Assembly: GCA_937897495.1 (NCBI GenBank) | Contig: CALCBL010000027.1 | Coordinates: forward strand, 1 to 13,303 | Origin: an uncultured Burkholderiales bacterium | GTDB lineage: Bacteria > Pseudomonadota > Gammaproteobacteria > Burkholderiales > Burkholderiaceae_C | Direction of reading: 5' to 3' | DNA: 13,303 bases | Shown here: piece after piece, positions 1 through 7,082 of the stretch | Layout of the letters: each line of letters begins with the position of its first letter | Numbering within the stretch: the first letter of the stretch is position 1 | Notes under the pieces: model-generated | Databases searched by the model: none | What the model was told of the DNA's origin: nothing | The model's input: only the letters and a program-made list of their open reading frames with translations | Made by a program: the position numbers and the translations under genes

Positions 1-157
1 GTCCCACCGCCGGAAAAATGCGTCTTAATTGTTTTTCAAACTCATTGCCGGGCATCATCTCCCGCTCTTGAGGCTCGCAACTCACAATGGCTTCGATGCT
101 GGTTTGACGGCTCCATAAATTGGGCCCTCGCAAAGCTCGAATTCTTGAAACTTCCAT
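1..157 (-). CDS. cphA: Cyanophycin synthetase CphA, N-terminal fragment (runs off left edge)
   Basis: This is the first 52 codons of a second cyanophycin synthetase, cut by the window edge. CphA makes cyanophycin, a poly-aspartate backbone with arginine side chains, by ATP-dependent addition of Asp and Arg. The ATG (bases 155-157) has an AGGA upstream at about nine bases. The translation begins MEVSRIRALRGPNLWSR and continues through EAIVSCEP and EKQLRRIFPAVG. This matches the start of the CphA N domain, where 'RGPN(I/L)W' is followed by a short acidic strand, and it parallels the RMTHLKGPNIW start of the gene just upstream. The gap to that gene is 67 bases on the same strand, so the two are probably co-transcribed. 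Tandem short and full-length synthetases are known in Burkholderiales, so this copy is probably the full-length, two-ATP-site enzyme. Its catalytic domains lie outside the window, so that remains an inference. Confidence 0.88.
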   Translation of the reverse strand, partial: MEVSRIRALRGPNLWSRQTSIEAIVSCEPQEREMMPGNEFEKQLRRIFPAVG

Positions 158-224
158 GAAACTTTGTCCTGATTGAAGCGCGTCTTGCAGTCTGATGTTG
201 AATGAATTGGCGGTCGGCGATGGT

Positions 225-2402
225 TCAGTGAGAGCCAGGGCTTTGACCAAAACTTTTGATGCCTGCTCGGATGAGATCGGTTTGAATGCCAAGCGCCCAT
301 GCGGCTGCGGAGGCTGCTAAGACTTCTACGCATTTAAGGTGCTTGTTTTTGAATACTTTGTCAATGGCAGGCAATTGGCGATTCAAGGCTTCGATTTCAT
401 GCGCGCCTTGGGCCAAGACCAAATGATTTTTGCGCCAGAAAACTACGCGCCCATTTTCACTGCGATGTTGAACGATACGGGGGTGCTCTTCAGTGCTGGC
501 AAAATAAGTGATCTCGCCATCGCAGTACTGAGCAAGATTGGCAACTTCATCATCTTCAGCATTGAGCACGGCCATACCTTGTGACAACACAACGTCCATT
601 TGGGTTCTGACCACATTGGGCATTTGTTCATCGCTTTGAATGTACAAATCTTCAAGGCCCGCTGCTTTGGGCATGGAGGTGATGATGCCGACCTGGCAGC
701 GGTCGTAGGGCAGGCCTTCAGAAAGCAAGTGCCTGGCCGTGGTTTCAAAGACGGCAGCCTGAACGGATCGGTTGATCAGCAGGCGCTGGGCTGATTCCCA
801 CTCCATGCCGCTTTGGGGGTGCAGGCAGCGTTGGCCTAAAAACAAGCCTTTGGCCGAAGAGAGGCCAGTTTGCAGTCCTTGCAGGTGCAGCAGCCATGCA
901 ATGAGATGGCTGGTACCCGTGGTGTTTTCTTGACCAATGACACCGACTACCGGAATGCGAGGCTCAGAATTTTCGGCAAACAAATGTGCGGCGATGGCTT
1001 GGCCCACAGGCCTGGCTTCGCCAGTGGCAGGCTTTAAGTGCATGAGAAGGCCCGGGCCAGCATTGACTTCAACAATGGCTGCGCCTTGCGACTTCATAGG
1101 TTTGGAAATATCTTGAGCGACCAGATCTACACCCGCAATGTCCAAGCCCACAACGCGGGCGGCAAGCGCGGCTAACTCGGCCACATCGGGGTGAACCAAA
1201 TCGGTGACATCGATGGCCATGTTGCCGGTGCGCATGACCACCACATGGCGGTCTTTTGCTGGAACACTTTGGCCCGTAAGACCTTGACGCTTAAGCTCGA
1301 GCACAGCAGTGGTGTGATCTTTGAGGCGAATGGTGTCAAGAGGAAAATCTTCTTCTTCGCCGCGGCGCGGGTCAGAATTGATTTGGCTTTCGATCAGCGC
1401 CTCAACGCTGTGAATGCCATCACCCACAATGCTGGCCACTTCACCTTTGTTGGCCGCCACCAATTTGCCGCCAACCACCAGCAAGCGATACTCGTCGCCC
1501 AAAATATGTCGCTCTACCAAGACGTCACTGCCTTCGGCTTCAGCCAAATGGTAGGCCGCTTCAACTTCGGCTTGGGTTCTGAGTTCTAAGGAAACACCGC
1601 GACCATGATTGCCATCGACTGGCTTGACGCAAACAGGCAGGCCAATTTCTTGTGCGGCTTCCCATGCTTCTTGGGGTGATGCGACATTGCGACCTTCGGG
1701 AACTGGCACCCCGCAGTTGGCGAGCAAACTCTTAGTCAGATCTTTGTCTTTGGAAACACCCTCGGCAATGGCGCTGGTTTGGTCGGTTTCGGCTGTCCAA
1801 ATGCGGCGCTGGTTGGCGCCATAACCGAGTTGAACCAAATTGCCATCGTTGAGGCGGATGGAAGGGATATTGCGATCGGTTGCCGCGTCGACAATGCAAG
1901 CGGTGCTGGGTCCAATGCACAAGCGATCGACCATTTGGGTGAGATCGGCAATGACTTGTTGGATCGGGTAGGGGCGGTCTTCGATGGCCGCCATGACCAA
2001 GTCGCGGGCGGCTTGAAGGGCGGCGCGGCTGACAGTTTCATTGCGGGTGCGAATGACAACTTTGTAAATGCCTCTGGGGCCTGCTTCTCTGGCTTTGCCG
2101 AAACCCGTTTGCATGCCGGCGCGGTTTTGCAACTCAAGGGCCACGTGCTCCATGATGTGGCCGGGCCAGGTGCCTTCGGTGAGTCTTTGCAAAAAGCCGC
2201 CTCTTTGGCCAACGCTGCAGCGGTGCTCGATGAGCCCGGGAAGCATATTTTGGAGCCGCTCGTTAAAACCCGGGAGGGTGTTGGAGGGGAAGTCTTCTAA
2301 ATCGCCAATGTCGATCCAAGCTTCTAGGACGGGACGGTAAGTCCAAATATTCGGACCCTTGAGGTGGGTCATGCGAATAAATTTGATATCTTTAGAGCTC
2401 AT
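225..2402 (-). CDS. cphA': Short cyanophycin synthetase (CphA', CphA2-like), 725 aa
   Basis: Cytoplasmic cyanophycin synthetase family protein with the usual order: N domain (about 1-160, with KGPNIW near the start), ATP-grasp G domain (about 160-470) and Mur-ligase-like M domain (about 480-725). The G domain looks intact: DKDLTKSLLANCGVPVP, VCVKPVDGNHGRGV, the GDEYRLLVVGGKLVAA strand and the metal-binding EVNAGPG. The M domain appears inactive: where Mur ligases and CphA have G-T-N-G-K-T-T, this protein reads GQENTTG at 490-496, so the P-loop lysine is threonine. It also ends near 725 residues, against roughly 850-900 for full CphA. In cyanobacterial CphA2 the same kind of loss leaves an enzyme that polymerises beta-Asp-Arg dipeptides with one ATP site; a similar role here is inference. 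The start at ATG 2402 (MSSKDIKF) was chosen because homology begins there. The frame stays open to 2669, but that extension looks non-coding and would run into the divergent gene. Confidence 0.92.
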   Translation of the reverse strand: MSSKDIKFIRMTHLKGPNIWTYRPVLEAWIDIGDLEDFPSNTLPGFNERLQNMLPGLIEHRCSVGQRGGFLQRLTEGTWPGHIMEHVALELQNRAGMQTGFGKAREAGPRGIYKVVIRTRNETVSRAALQAARDLVMAAIEDRPYPIQQVIADLTQMVDRLCIGPSTACIVDAATDRNIPSIRLNDGNLVQLGYGANQRRIWTAETDQTSAIAEGVSKDKDLTKSLLANCGVPVPEGRNVASPQEAWEAAQEIGLPVCVKPVDGNHGRGVSLELRTQAEVEAAYHLAEAEGSDVLVERHILGDEYRLLVVGGKLVAANKGEVASIVGDGIHSVEALIESQINSDPRRGEEEDFPLDTIRLKDHTTAVLELKRQGLTGQSVPAKDRHVVVMRTGNMAIDVTDLVHPDVAELAALAARVVGLDIAGVDLVAQDISKPMKSQGAAIVEVNAGPGLLMHLKPATGEARPVGQAIAAHLFAENSEPRIPVVGVIGQENTTGTSHLIAWLLHLQGLQTGLSSAKGLFLGQRCLHPQSGMEWESAQRLLINRSVQAAVFETTARHLLSEGLPYDRCQVGIITSMPKAAGLEDLYIQSDEQMPNVVRTQMDVVLSQGMAVLNAEDDEVANLAQYCDGEITYFASTEEHPRIVQHRSENGRVVFWRKNHLVLAQGAHEIEALNRQLPAIDKVFKNKHLKCVEVLAASAAAWALGIQTDLIRAGIKSFGQSPGSH

Positions 2403-2588
2403 TTTCGTGCTTTTCACAATTCTGAGCGAAGGCACGGTGCGTTTCGTGTCCGGAGATACAATGGCCGGCCAGTTGCAGCACTGGCAAGGATCGTCTGATA
2501 AACAAGGTGCATGGGCTGTGTCCTGGCCGCTTCTTTTGCTGTTTTTGTTTGCCGCCAACACTGGTTGACTCTTGTTGTTTGAATCTTT
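2403..2588. promoter_or_regulatory. Divergent control region between cphA' and the ABC transporter gene
   Basis: The 186 bases between two head-to-head start codons must hold promoters for both the minus-strand synthetases and the plus-strand transporter operon. No strong sigma-70 match is visible. The best plus-strand candidate is TTGCAG (2473-2478) with GATAAA (2497-2502), 18 bases apart, which is weak. Both start codons have poor Shine-Dalgarno sequences (GAAAAG-like before cphA', nothing clear before the transporter). This may mean low translation or that promoters are activator-dependent. A shared regulator is plausible from the layout only. Confidence 0.5.
2468..2485. repeat. Inverted repeat GCCAGT-N6-ACTGGC, possible operator
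   Basis: Perfect 6-base arms (2468-2473 and 2480-2485) separated by TGCAGC lie in the middle of the divergent intergenic region, overlapping a TGGCCGGCCA palindrome at 2462-2471. The right half covers the weak -35 candidate for the transporter gene. The size suits a dimeric helix-turn-helix regulator. A 6-base inverted repeat can arise by chance, so the assignment is tentative. Confidence 0.3.
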
Positions 2589-4925
2589 ATGAACCCCAAT
2601 ACCCATCCGCCCATCGATTTGTTGGGATTGCCGTTTTTTTGGCAGGAGGGCGTGTTGTCTCGAGTTCACCTTGGTGAAAACGTTCTAGCTTGGCTAGAGG
2701 TTGACCTGAATGATGAATTAAGCTTTAAAAAAACACTGCTTATTTTGACCGATCAAAGGGTCATCTCTGCAGATGAGGCTCAAAATAATTGGAATTTCTG
2801 GACATTGGCCCCAGATTTCGCCCTTCGGGTACTTGATCACGCTGGCGTGGGTACCTTGGCCCTCTATCAGGGTGGCCAAAGGTTGGGGGCCTGGCGTTTC
2901 ACGCTGGGGCTTGAAGCAGCCGTTCTCAGGTGGAAATTGCGCTTTGAAAACCATTTGCTGGGTCAGATTCAGGCGGCCTCTTTTTCGGGCCAATCTTCGG
3001 CGCCTCATCCTTCTAATGATTTAGAGTGGTCAGAGCCTGGCATCGGTCAGATGCTGCACAGCCTGTGCCCTGTTTGCCAGAATGTGGTGGATGCCTCAGA
3101 CGAGGAGTGTGCCGTTTGCTTAGAAAAAGACCAGGCGCCAACTTCGACCTGGAACTTGTTCAAACTCTGGCGTTTTGCTCGGCCCTATCGGGGGCAGCTC
3201 CTGCTGGGTTTTGTTTTGACACTGGCGTCAACAGCTGCCACCTTGGTGCCACCCTACCTAACCATGCCACTCATGGACGATGTGCTCATACCCTACCAAA
3301 ATGGCAAGAACATCGAGCCGGAAACGGTATCTTGGTACCTCTTGGCTTTGCTGGCGTCTGCCATCGTGGCATGGGGTTTGGGATGGGTCAAAACTTACAT
3401 CTTGGCGCTCGTTTCGGAGCGCATCGGCGCAGATTTAAGAACCAGCACGTATCAACATTTACTGAAGTTATCGTTAGAGTACTTTGGGGGTCGCCGAACC
3501 GGTGATTTGATTGCCCGCATCGGCAGCGAAACTGACCGCATCAACGTCTTTCTCTCACTTCACTTGTTGGACTTTGCCACCGATGTTTTGATGATCATGA
3601 TGACGGCGGTCATTTTGTTCTCCATCAATCCCACCTTGGCCTTGGTCACACTTTTGCCCTTGCCCTTCATTGGCTGGTTGATTCATGTGGTCCGTGAAAG
3701 ATTGCGCACAGGTTTCGAAAAAATTGACCGTGTTTGGTCTGAGGTCACCAACGTCTTGACTGACACCATTCCAGGCATTCGGGTGGTCAAGGCTTTTGCG
3801 CAAGAAGACCGTGAGGCGCAGCGTTTCATGGATGCCAACAAACACAATTTGGCGGTCAATGATCGACTCAATCGCGTTTGGTCACTGTTTTCTCCCACAG
3901 TGACGCTGATGACTGAAGTTGGCTTGTTGGTGGTGTGGGGTTTTGGAATTTGGCTTGTTTCTAAAGACGAAATTACGGTAGGCGTGCTGACGGCATTTTT
4001 GGCTTACATCGGCCGCTTTTACACGCGCCTCGACGGCATGAGCCGCATTGTGTCTAGCACGCAAAAAGCAGCTTCCGGTGCCAAGCGAATTTTCGAAATC
4101 CTGGACCATGTTTCGAGTGTGCCTGAACCTGTCAACCCTGTTGCCTTGTCCAAAGTGGAAGGGCGTATCACTTTGACAGATGCCAGCTTTCGCTATGGCA
4201 ATCGTGCAGTCATCAAACATTTGAATTTGGACATCAAGCCAGGCGAGATGATTGGTTTGGTGGGGCACAGCGGCTCGGGTAAAAGCACCTTGGTCAACTT
4301 AATGTGCCGTTTTTATGATTTGTCTGAAGGCAGTATTGCGTTGGATGGCGTCGACATCAAGCAACTCAAGGTGGCCAATTACCGCAGCCACATTGGTCTG
4401 GTTCTGCAAGAGCCATTCTTGTTCTTTGGCACCATCGCTGACAACATTGCCTACGGCATGCCAGATGCCACGCGTGAACAAGTTGTAGCGGCGGCCAGAG
4501 CTGCGCATGCGCATGAATTTATTTTACGGATGCCACAGGGCTATGACTCTCTGGTCGGAGAGCGTGGACAAGGACTGTCAGGCGGCGAGCGCCAGCGAAT
4601 TTCCATTGCACGCGCCTTGCTCATCAATCCGCGAATTTTAATTTTGGACGAAGCGACGTCGGCCGTGGACACTGAAACAGAAAAAGAAATTCAAAATGCG
4701 TTGGATAATTTGGTTCGTGGCCGAACCACCATTGCCATTGCACACCGCTTGTCCACCTTGCGAAAAGCAGATCGCTTGGTGGTCATGGACAAAGGATTGA
4801 TTGTGGAAGAAGGTACGCACGATGTGCTGATTGAAAGCCAAGGGGCCTATTGGCGCTTGTACGAAGCGCAGCAAAGACAAGCTGAATCCGAAGGCGCTGT
4901 TTTGAGAGAGTCGACTGCTTCATGA
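2589..4925 (+). CDS. Cyanophycin-associated ABC transporter, fused permease and ATPase with N-terminal extension and zinc ribbon, 778 aa
   Basis: Half-size ABC exporter of the MsbA/ABCB architecture, expected to act as a homodimer in the inner membrane. Residues 1 to about 150 form an extra soluble domain not found in ordinary exporters; its beta-rich pattern with LILTDQRVI resembles bacterial PH-like domains (inference). A zinc-ribbon-like motif follows: CPVC at 160-163 and CAVC at 174-177. Membrane segments run from about 204 (LLLGFVLTLASTAATLVPPY) to about 490. The nucleotide-binding domain is complete: Walker A GHSGSGKS (559-566, K565), signature LSGGE (663-667), Walker B ILILDE (D687, E688) and switch histidine H719. 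It should therefore hydrolyse ATP. The gene is divergent from the cyanophycin synthetases and overlaps the DUF1854 gene by ATGA, a pairing seen repeatedly beside cyanophycin genes. The substrate is unknown; cyanophycin itself is a cytoplasmic granule, so a lipid, a dipeptide or a signalling role are all open. Confidence 0.9.
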   Translation: MNPNTHPPIDLLGLPFFWQEGVLSRVHLGENVLAWLEVDLNDELSFKKTLLILTDQRVISADEAQNNWNFWTLAPDFALRVLDHAGVGTLALYQGGQRLGAWRFTLGLEAAVLRWKLRFENHLLGQIQAASFSGQSSAPHPSNDLEWSEPGIGQMLHSLCPVCQNVVDASDEECAVCLEKDQAPTSTWNLFKLWRFARPYRGQLLLGFVLTLASTAATLVPPYLTMPLMDDVLIPYQNGKNIEPETVSWYLLALLASAIVAWGLGWVKTYILALVSERIGADLRTSTYQHLLKLSLEYFGGRRTGDLIARIGSETDRINVFLSLHLLDFATDVLMIMMTAVILFSINPTLALVTLLPLPFIGWLIHVVRERLRTGFEKIDRVWSEVTNVLTDTIPGIRVVKAFAQEDREAQRFMDANKHNLAVNDRLNRVWSLFSPTVTLMTEVGLLVVWGFGIWLVSKDEITVGVLTAFLAYIGRFYTRLDGMSRIVSSTQKAASGAKRIFEILDHVSSVPEPVNPVALSKVEGRITLTDASFRYGNRAVIKHLNLDIKPGEMIGLVGHSGSGKSTLVNLMCRFYDLSEGSIALDGVDIKQLKVANYRSHIGLVLQEPFLFFGTIADNIAYGMPDATREQVVAAARAAHAHEFILRMPQGYDSLVGERGQGLSGGERQRISIARALLINPRILILDEATSAVDTETEKEIQNALDNLVRGRTTIAIAHRLSTLRKADRLVVMDKGLIVEEGTHDVLIESQGAYWRLYEAQQRQAESEGAVLRESTAS

Positions 4926-5398
4926 GTACACAGTTGATGAATATCCAATTCGATCAAGGCCCCTCTGGCAGGTGGTATTTCGTGAGCGAACAAGGGCAGC
5001 AGCATGACCACGTCTTGGCTGTCAGATCATTTCCAGTTGCGGCACCTGACGAGGGTATTGCCTTGGTTGATGGGGATGGCAAAGAGTTGCTCTGGATTCC
5101 GCATTTGAACATGCTGCCCGACGCCGTGCGCGCCAGAGTTTTGAAGGCCATCAACCAACGTGAGTTCATGCCCCAAATATTGAAGTTGTATGGTGTCAGT
5201 GGCTTTTTAACCCCCAGCACTTGGGACATCGAGACCGATCGAGGTCGCACCCAGTTATTGCTGAAAGGCGAAGAAGACATTCGCCGTTTGTCTGCTTCGG
5301 TGTTGCTGGTCACGGACGGTCATGGCGTGCAATTCTTGATTCGAAATTTAGCGCAGATGGATCGCTTTTCGCGAAGGCTGCTTGACCGCTTTTTATAA
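4922..5398 (+). CDS. DUF1854 family protein, cyanophycin-associated, 158 aa
   Basis: Small soluble protein without signal peptide or membrane segment. It has the DUF1854 pattern: an N-terminal strand-rich half (WYFVSEQGQQHDH, VRSFPVAAPDEGIALVDGDG), a central KELLWI motif, then LKLYGVSGFLTPSTWDIETD, a strand ending in TDGHGVQFLIRN and a basic C-terminal helix. The function is not known. Its ATG lies inside the stop of the ABC transporter gene (ATGA, 4922-4925), so the two are translationally coupled and very likely act together, perhaps as an accessory or regulatory subunit (inference). The 3' end overlaps the convergent eptA gene by six bases, with no room for a terminator between them. Family membership is fairly secure; any biochemical role would be a guess. 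Confidence 0.88.
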   Translation: MSTQLMNIQFDQGPSGRWYFVSEQGQQHDHVLAVRSFPVAAPDEGIALVDGDGKELLWIPHLNMLPDAVRARVLKAINQREFMPQILKLYGVSGFLTPSTWDIETDRGRTQLLLKGEEDIRRLSASVLLVTDGHGVQFLIRNLAQMDRFSRRLLDRFL

Positions 5399-7054
5399 CT
5401 TGCTGCGGCAGTTGGCGTGCACATCTAACTTTTCTTGGTAAACCTCACTGCTGACGTTCATCAGTCCTAAGACCGAATGAAAGTAGTGATCGTGAGTCAG
5501 GGCGGTATCTGTTTTGTTTTTCAAACAAGTGTTGATCAAACCCGATTGCTTTTCAAAACGCGGTGACAACCATGTGATCCAAGGGACACGCTTTTGGACA
5601 TCGGGTGCCACACGGTATGGCAGTCCGTGCAAGTACACATTGTTTTCACCCAATGATTCGCCGTGGTCGGAAACATAGAGCAAAGCGGGCGCCGATGTGG
5701 TCTCTGACTTCTTGAGCCATTGAATGGCCTGAGCTAAAAAATAGTCGGTGTACAAAATGGTGTTGTCAAAAGAATTGACCACCTGCTCACGCGAACATTC
5801 TTGCAGTGCATTGCTCTTGCACTCGGGTTGAAATTTCCTGAAATTGTCAGGCACTCGTTTGTAGTAGGCGGGCCCGTGACTGCCCATTTGGTGCATCACG
5901 ACCACCACGCCTTTGGCGCGGCGTTCTGCAGGAAGCGCTTGAATGCGTTGATCAAGTTCATGCAACATGATTTCATCAAAACACTCACCGTTTTTGCACA
6001 AGGTGGGGTGTTTCAATTCTTTGGTGAGGGCTTGCGGTACGCGTTCACAGACGCCTTTGCAACCAGATTGATTGTCAATCCAAAGGACTGCAAAGCCAGC
6101 ATGATTCAAAATATCCATCAAGCTTTCGTAATTGTTTTTTCGCCCCTCAAATGCCTCTTTGCCTAAATGAGAAAACATACAAGGTACGGAAGTGGCAGTG
6201 CTAGTGCCACAGGACATCACACCTTTTAAGCTGACGATGTTTTCTTTGGCCAACTCTGGCGTGGTGGGGCGCTCGTAGCCATTGACGCCAAAGTTGCCCA
6301 TGCGCGCAGTTTCCCCTAAGACCAATAACAAAAGAGGTGGTTTATCGGTTGGCCTTAGCGTTGCTACTTTGGCGTCACGACCCATGGGTAGCAAAATTCG
6401 ATTGTTTTGCTGAAAGGGCTTGGCGGCCACCATGCCAATGGCATAGAAGCTGTTCAAAGGATTGACCAAATAACGCAACTGAGTGTGATTGCGCATGATG
6501 GATGCGTAATCTTGAAAAATAGCGAGCAGAACTGCCACGATGACAATGATCGACGCCGCGCCAGTCAGGGTGTTGTTGAAAGCTTGTTGGGTCCAGCGCA
6601 AAGATTTGACAGGTGTTTTCCAAAGCACCCAACTGGGCAGTAATCCAAGCAGAAAGAAACTGATGAGCATGCGCCAATTCAACAAGTCCATGGCTTCTTT
6701 GGTGTCGGTTTGGATCACGTTGGTGATCATGCTGCTGTCTATCACGATGCCGTAGCTCACCATAAAGTAAGCGCCGCTTGCAGCACTGAAGAAGAACACC
6801 GTCAGCACCGGTTTAAGGAGCCACCGCCAGTTGAACAAACTCAAGATAAGTGTCAGGGCCGCTGTGATGATGGCACCAAAACCCATGGCAAAAGCAAAGC
6901 CTCTGAGGCCAGACACCTCAGGCAATTGATGGACTTGCATCCACAGAGCAATGTTGCCTACGCTGGCTAGCCAAAGACTGCCCACCACCGCAAGCCACGC
7001 AGGGTGCCATGCGCTGCGTTGAGAGCCCGAAGTGCGGTGGCTTTTGGATGTCAT
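5393..7054 (-). CDS. eptA: Lipid A phosphoethanolamine transferase, EptA/MCR family, 553 aa
   Basis: Inner-membrane enzyme that transfers phosphoethanolamine from phosphatidylethanolamine to lipid A (or a related glycolipid), lowering surface charge and polymyxin binding. About five N-terminal membrane helices (residues about 15-215) precede a periplasmic alkaline-phosphatase-like domain. Catalytic features match the family: GETAR with metal ligand E248, the nucleophile T286 in SCGTSTATSVPC flanked by the disulfide cysteines C282 and C292, HQMGSHGPAYYKR, and SDHGESLGENN giving D463 and H464, with H476 after it. Length agrees with EptA and MCR (about 540-550). The start at ATG 7054 (MTSKSHRT) was preferred because the frame stays open to 7171, inside dnaJ, with residues unlike the family. 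It begins 28 bases after dnaJ, so read-through from the chaperone operon is likely. A chromosomal EptA is more probable than an acquired MCR; the exact acceptor cannot be read from sequence. Confidence 0.92.
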   Translation of the reverse strand: MTSKSHRTSGSQRSAWHPAWLAVVGSLWLASVGNIALWMQVHQLPEVSGLRGFAFAMGFGAIITAALTLILSLFNWRWLLKPVLTVFFFSAASGAYFMVSYGIVIDSSMITNVIQTDTKEAMDLLNWRMLISFFLLGLLPSWVLWKTPVKSLRWTQQAFNNTLTGAASIIVIVAVLLAIFQDYASIMRNHTQLRYLVNPLNSFYAIGMVAAKPFQQNNRILLPMGRDAKVATLRPTDKPPLLLLVLGETARMGNFGVNGYERPTTPELAKENIVSLKGVMSCGTSTATSVPCMFSHLGKEAFEGRKNNYESLMDILNHAGFAVLWIDNQSGCKGVCERVPQALTKELKHPTLCKNGECFDEIMLHELDQRIQALPAERRAKGVVVVMHQMGSHGPAYYKRVPDNFRKFQPECKSNALQECSREQVVNSFDNTILYTDYFLAQAIQWLKKSETTSAPALLYVSDHGESLGENNVYLHGLPYRVAPDVQKRVPWITWLSPRFEKQSGLINTCLKNKTDTALTHDHYFHSVLGLMNVSSEVYQEKLDVHANCRSKL

Positions 7055-7082
7055 AGGGCCTAGTTTAAGGCCTGCATCAAGC

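Noticed and set aside
1779..2300. Plus-strand open frame of 173 codons opposite cphA'
   Set aside because: It is antisense to conserved N- and G-domain sequence of CphA' and its product resembles no family I know; other long frames opposite dnaJ, dnaK and grpE (for example 7032-7568, 9809-10279 and 10473-11003) were dropped for the same reason.
2359..2568. Small plus-strand frame of 69 codons with hydrophobic stretches, in the cphA'/ABC gap
   Set aside because: Its first part is antisense to the conserved start of CphA', it has no visible ribosome site, and the hydrophobicity can come from T-rich intergenic sequence.
2403..2669. N-terminal extension of cphA' by 89 codons to 2669
   Set aside because: Cyanophycin synthetase homology starts at MSSKDIKF (2402). 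The extension is rich in Lys, Gln, Ser and Cys without family similarity and would overlap the first codons of the divergent ABC gene.
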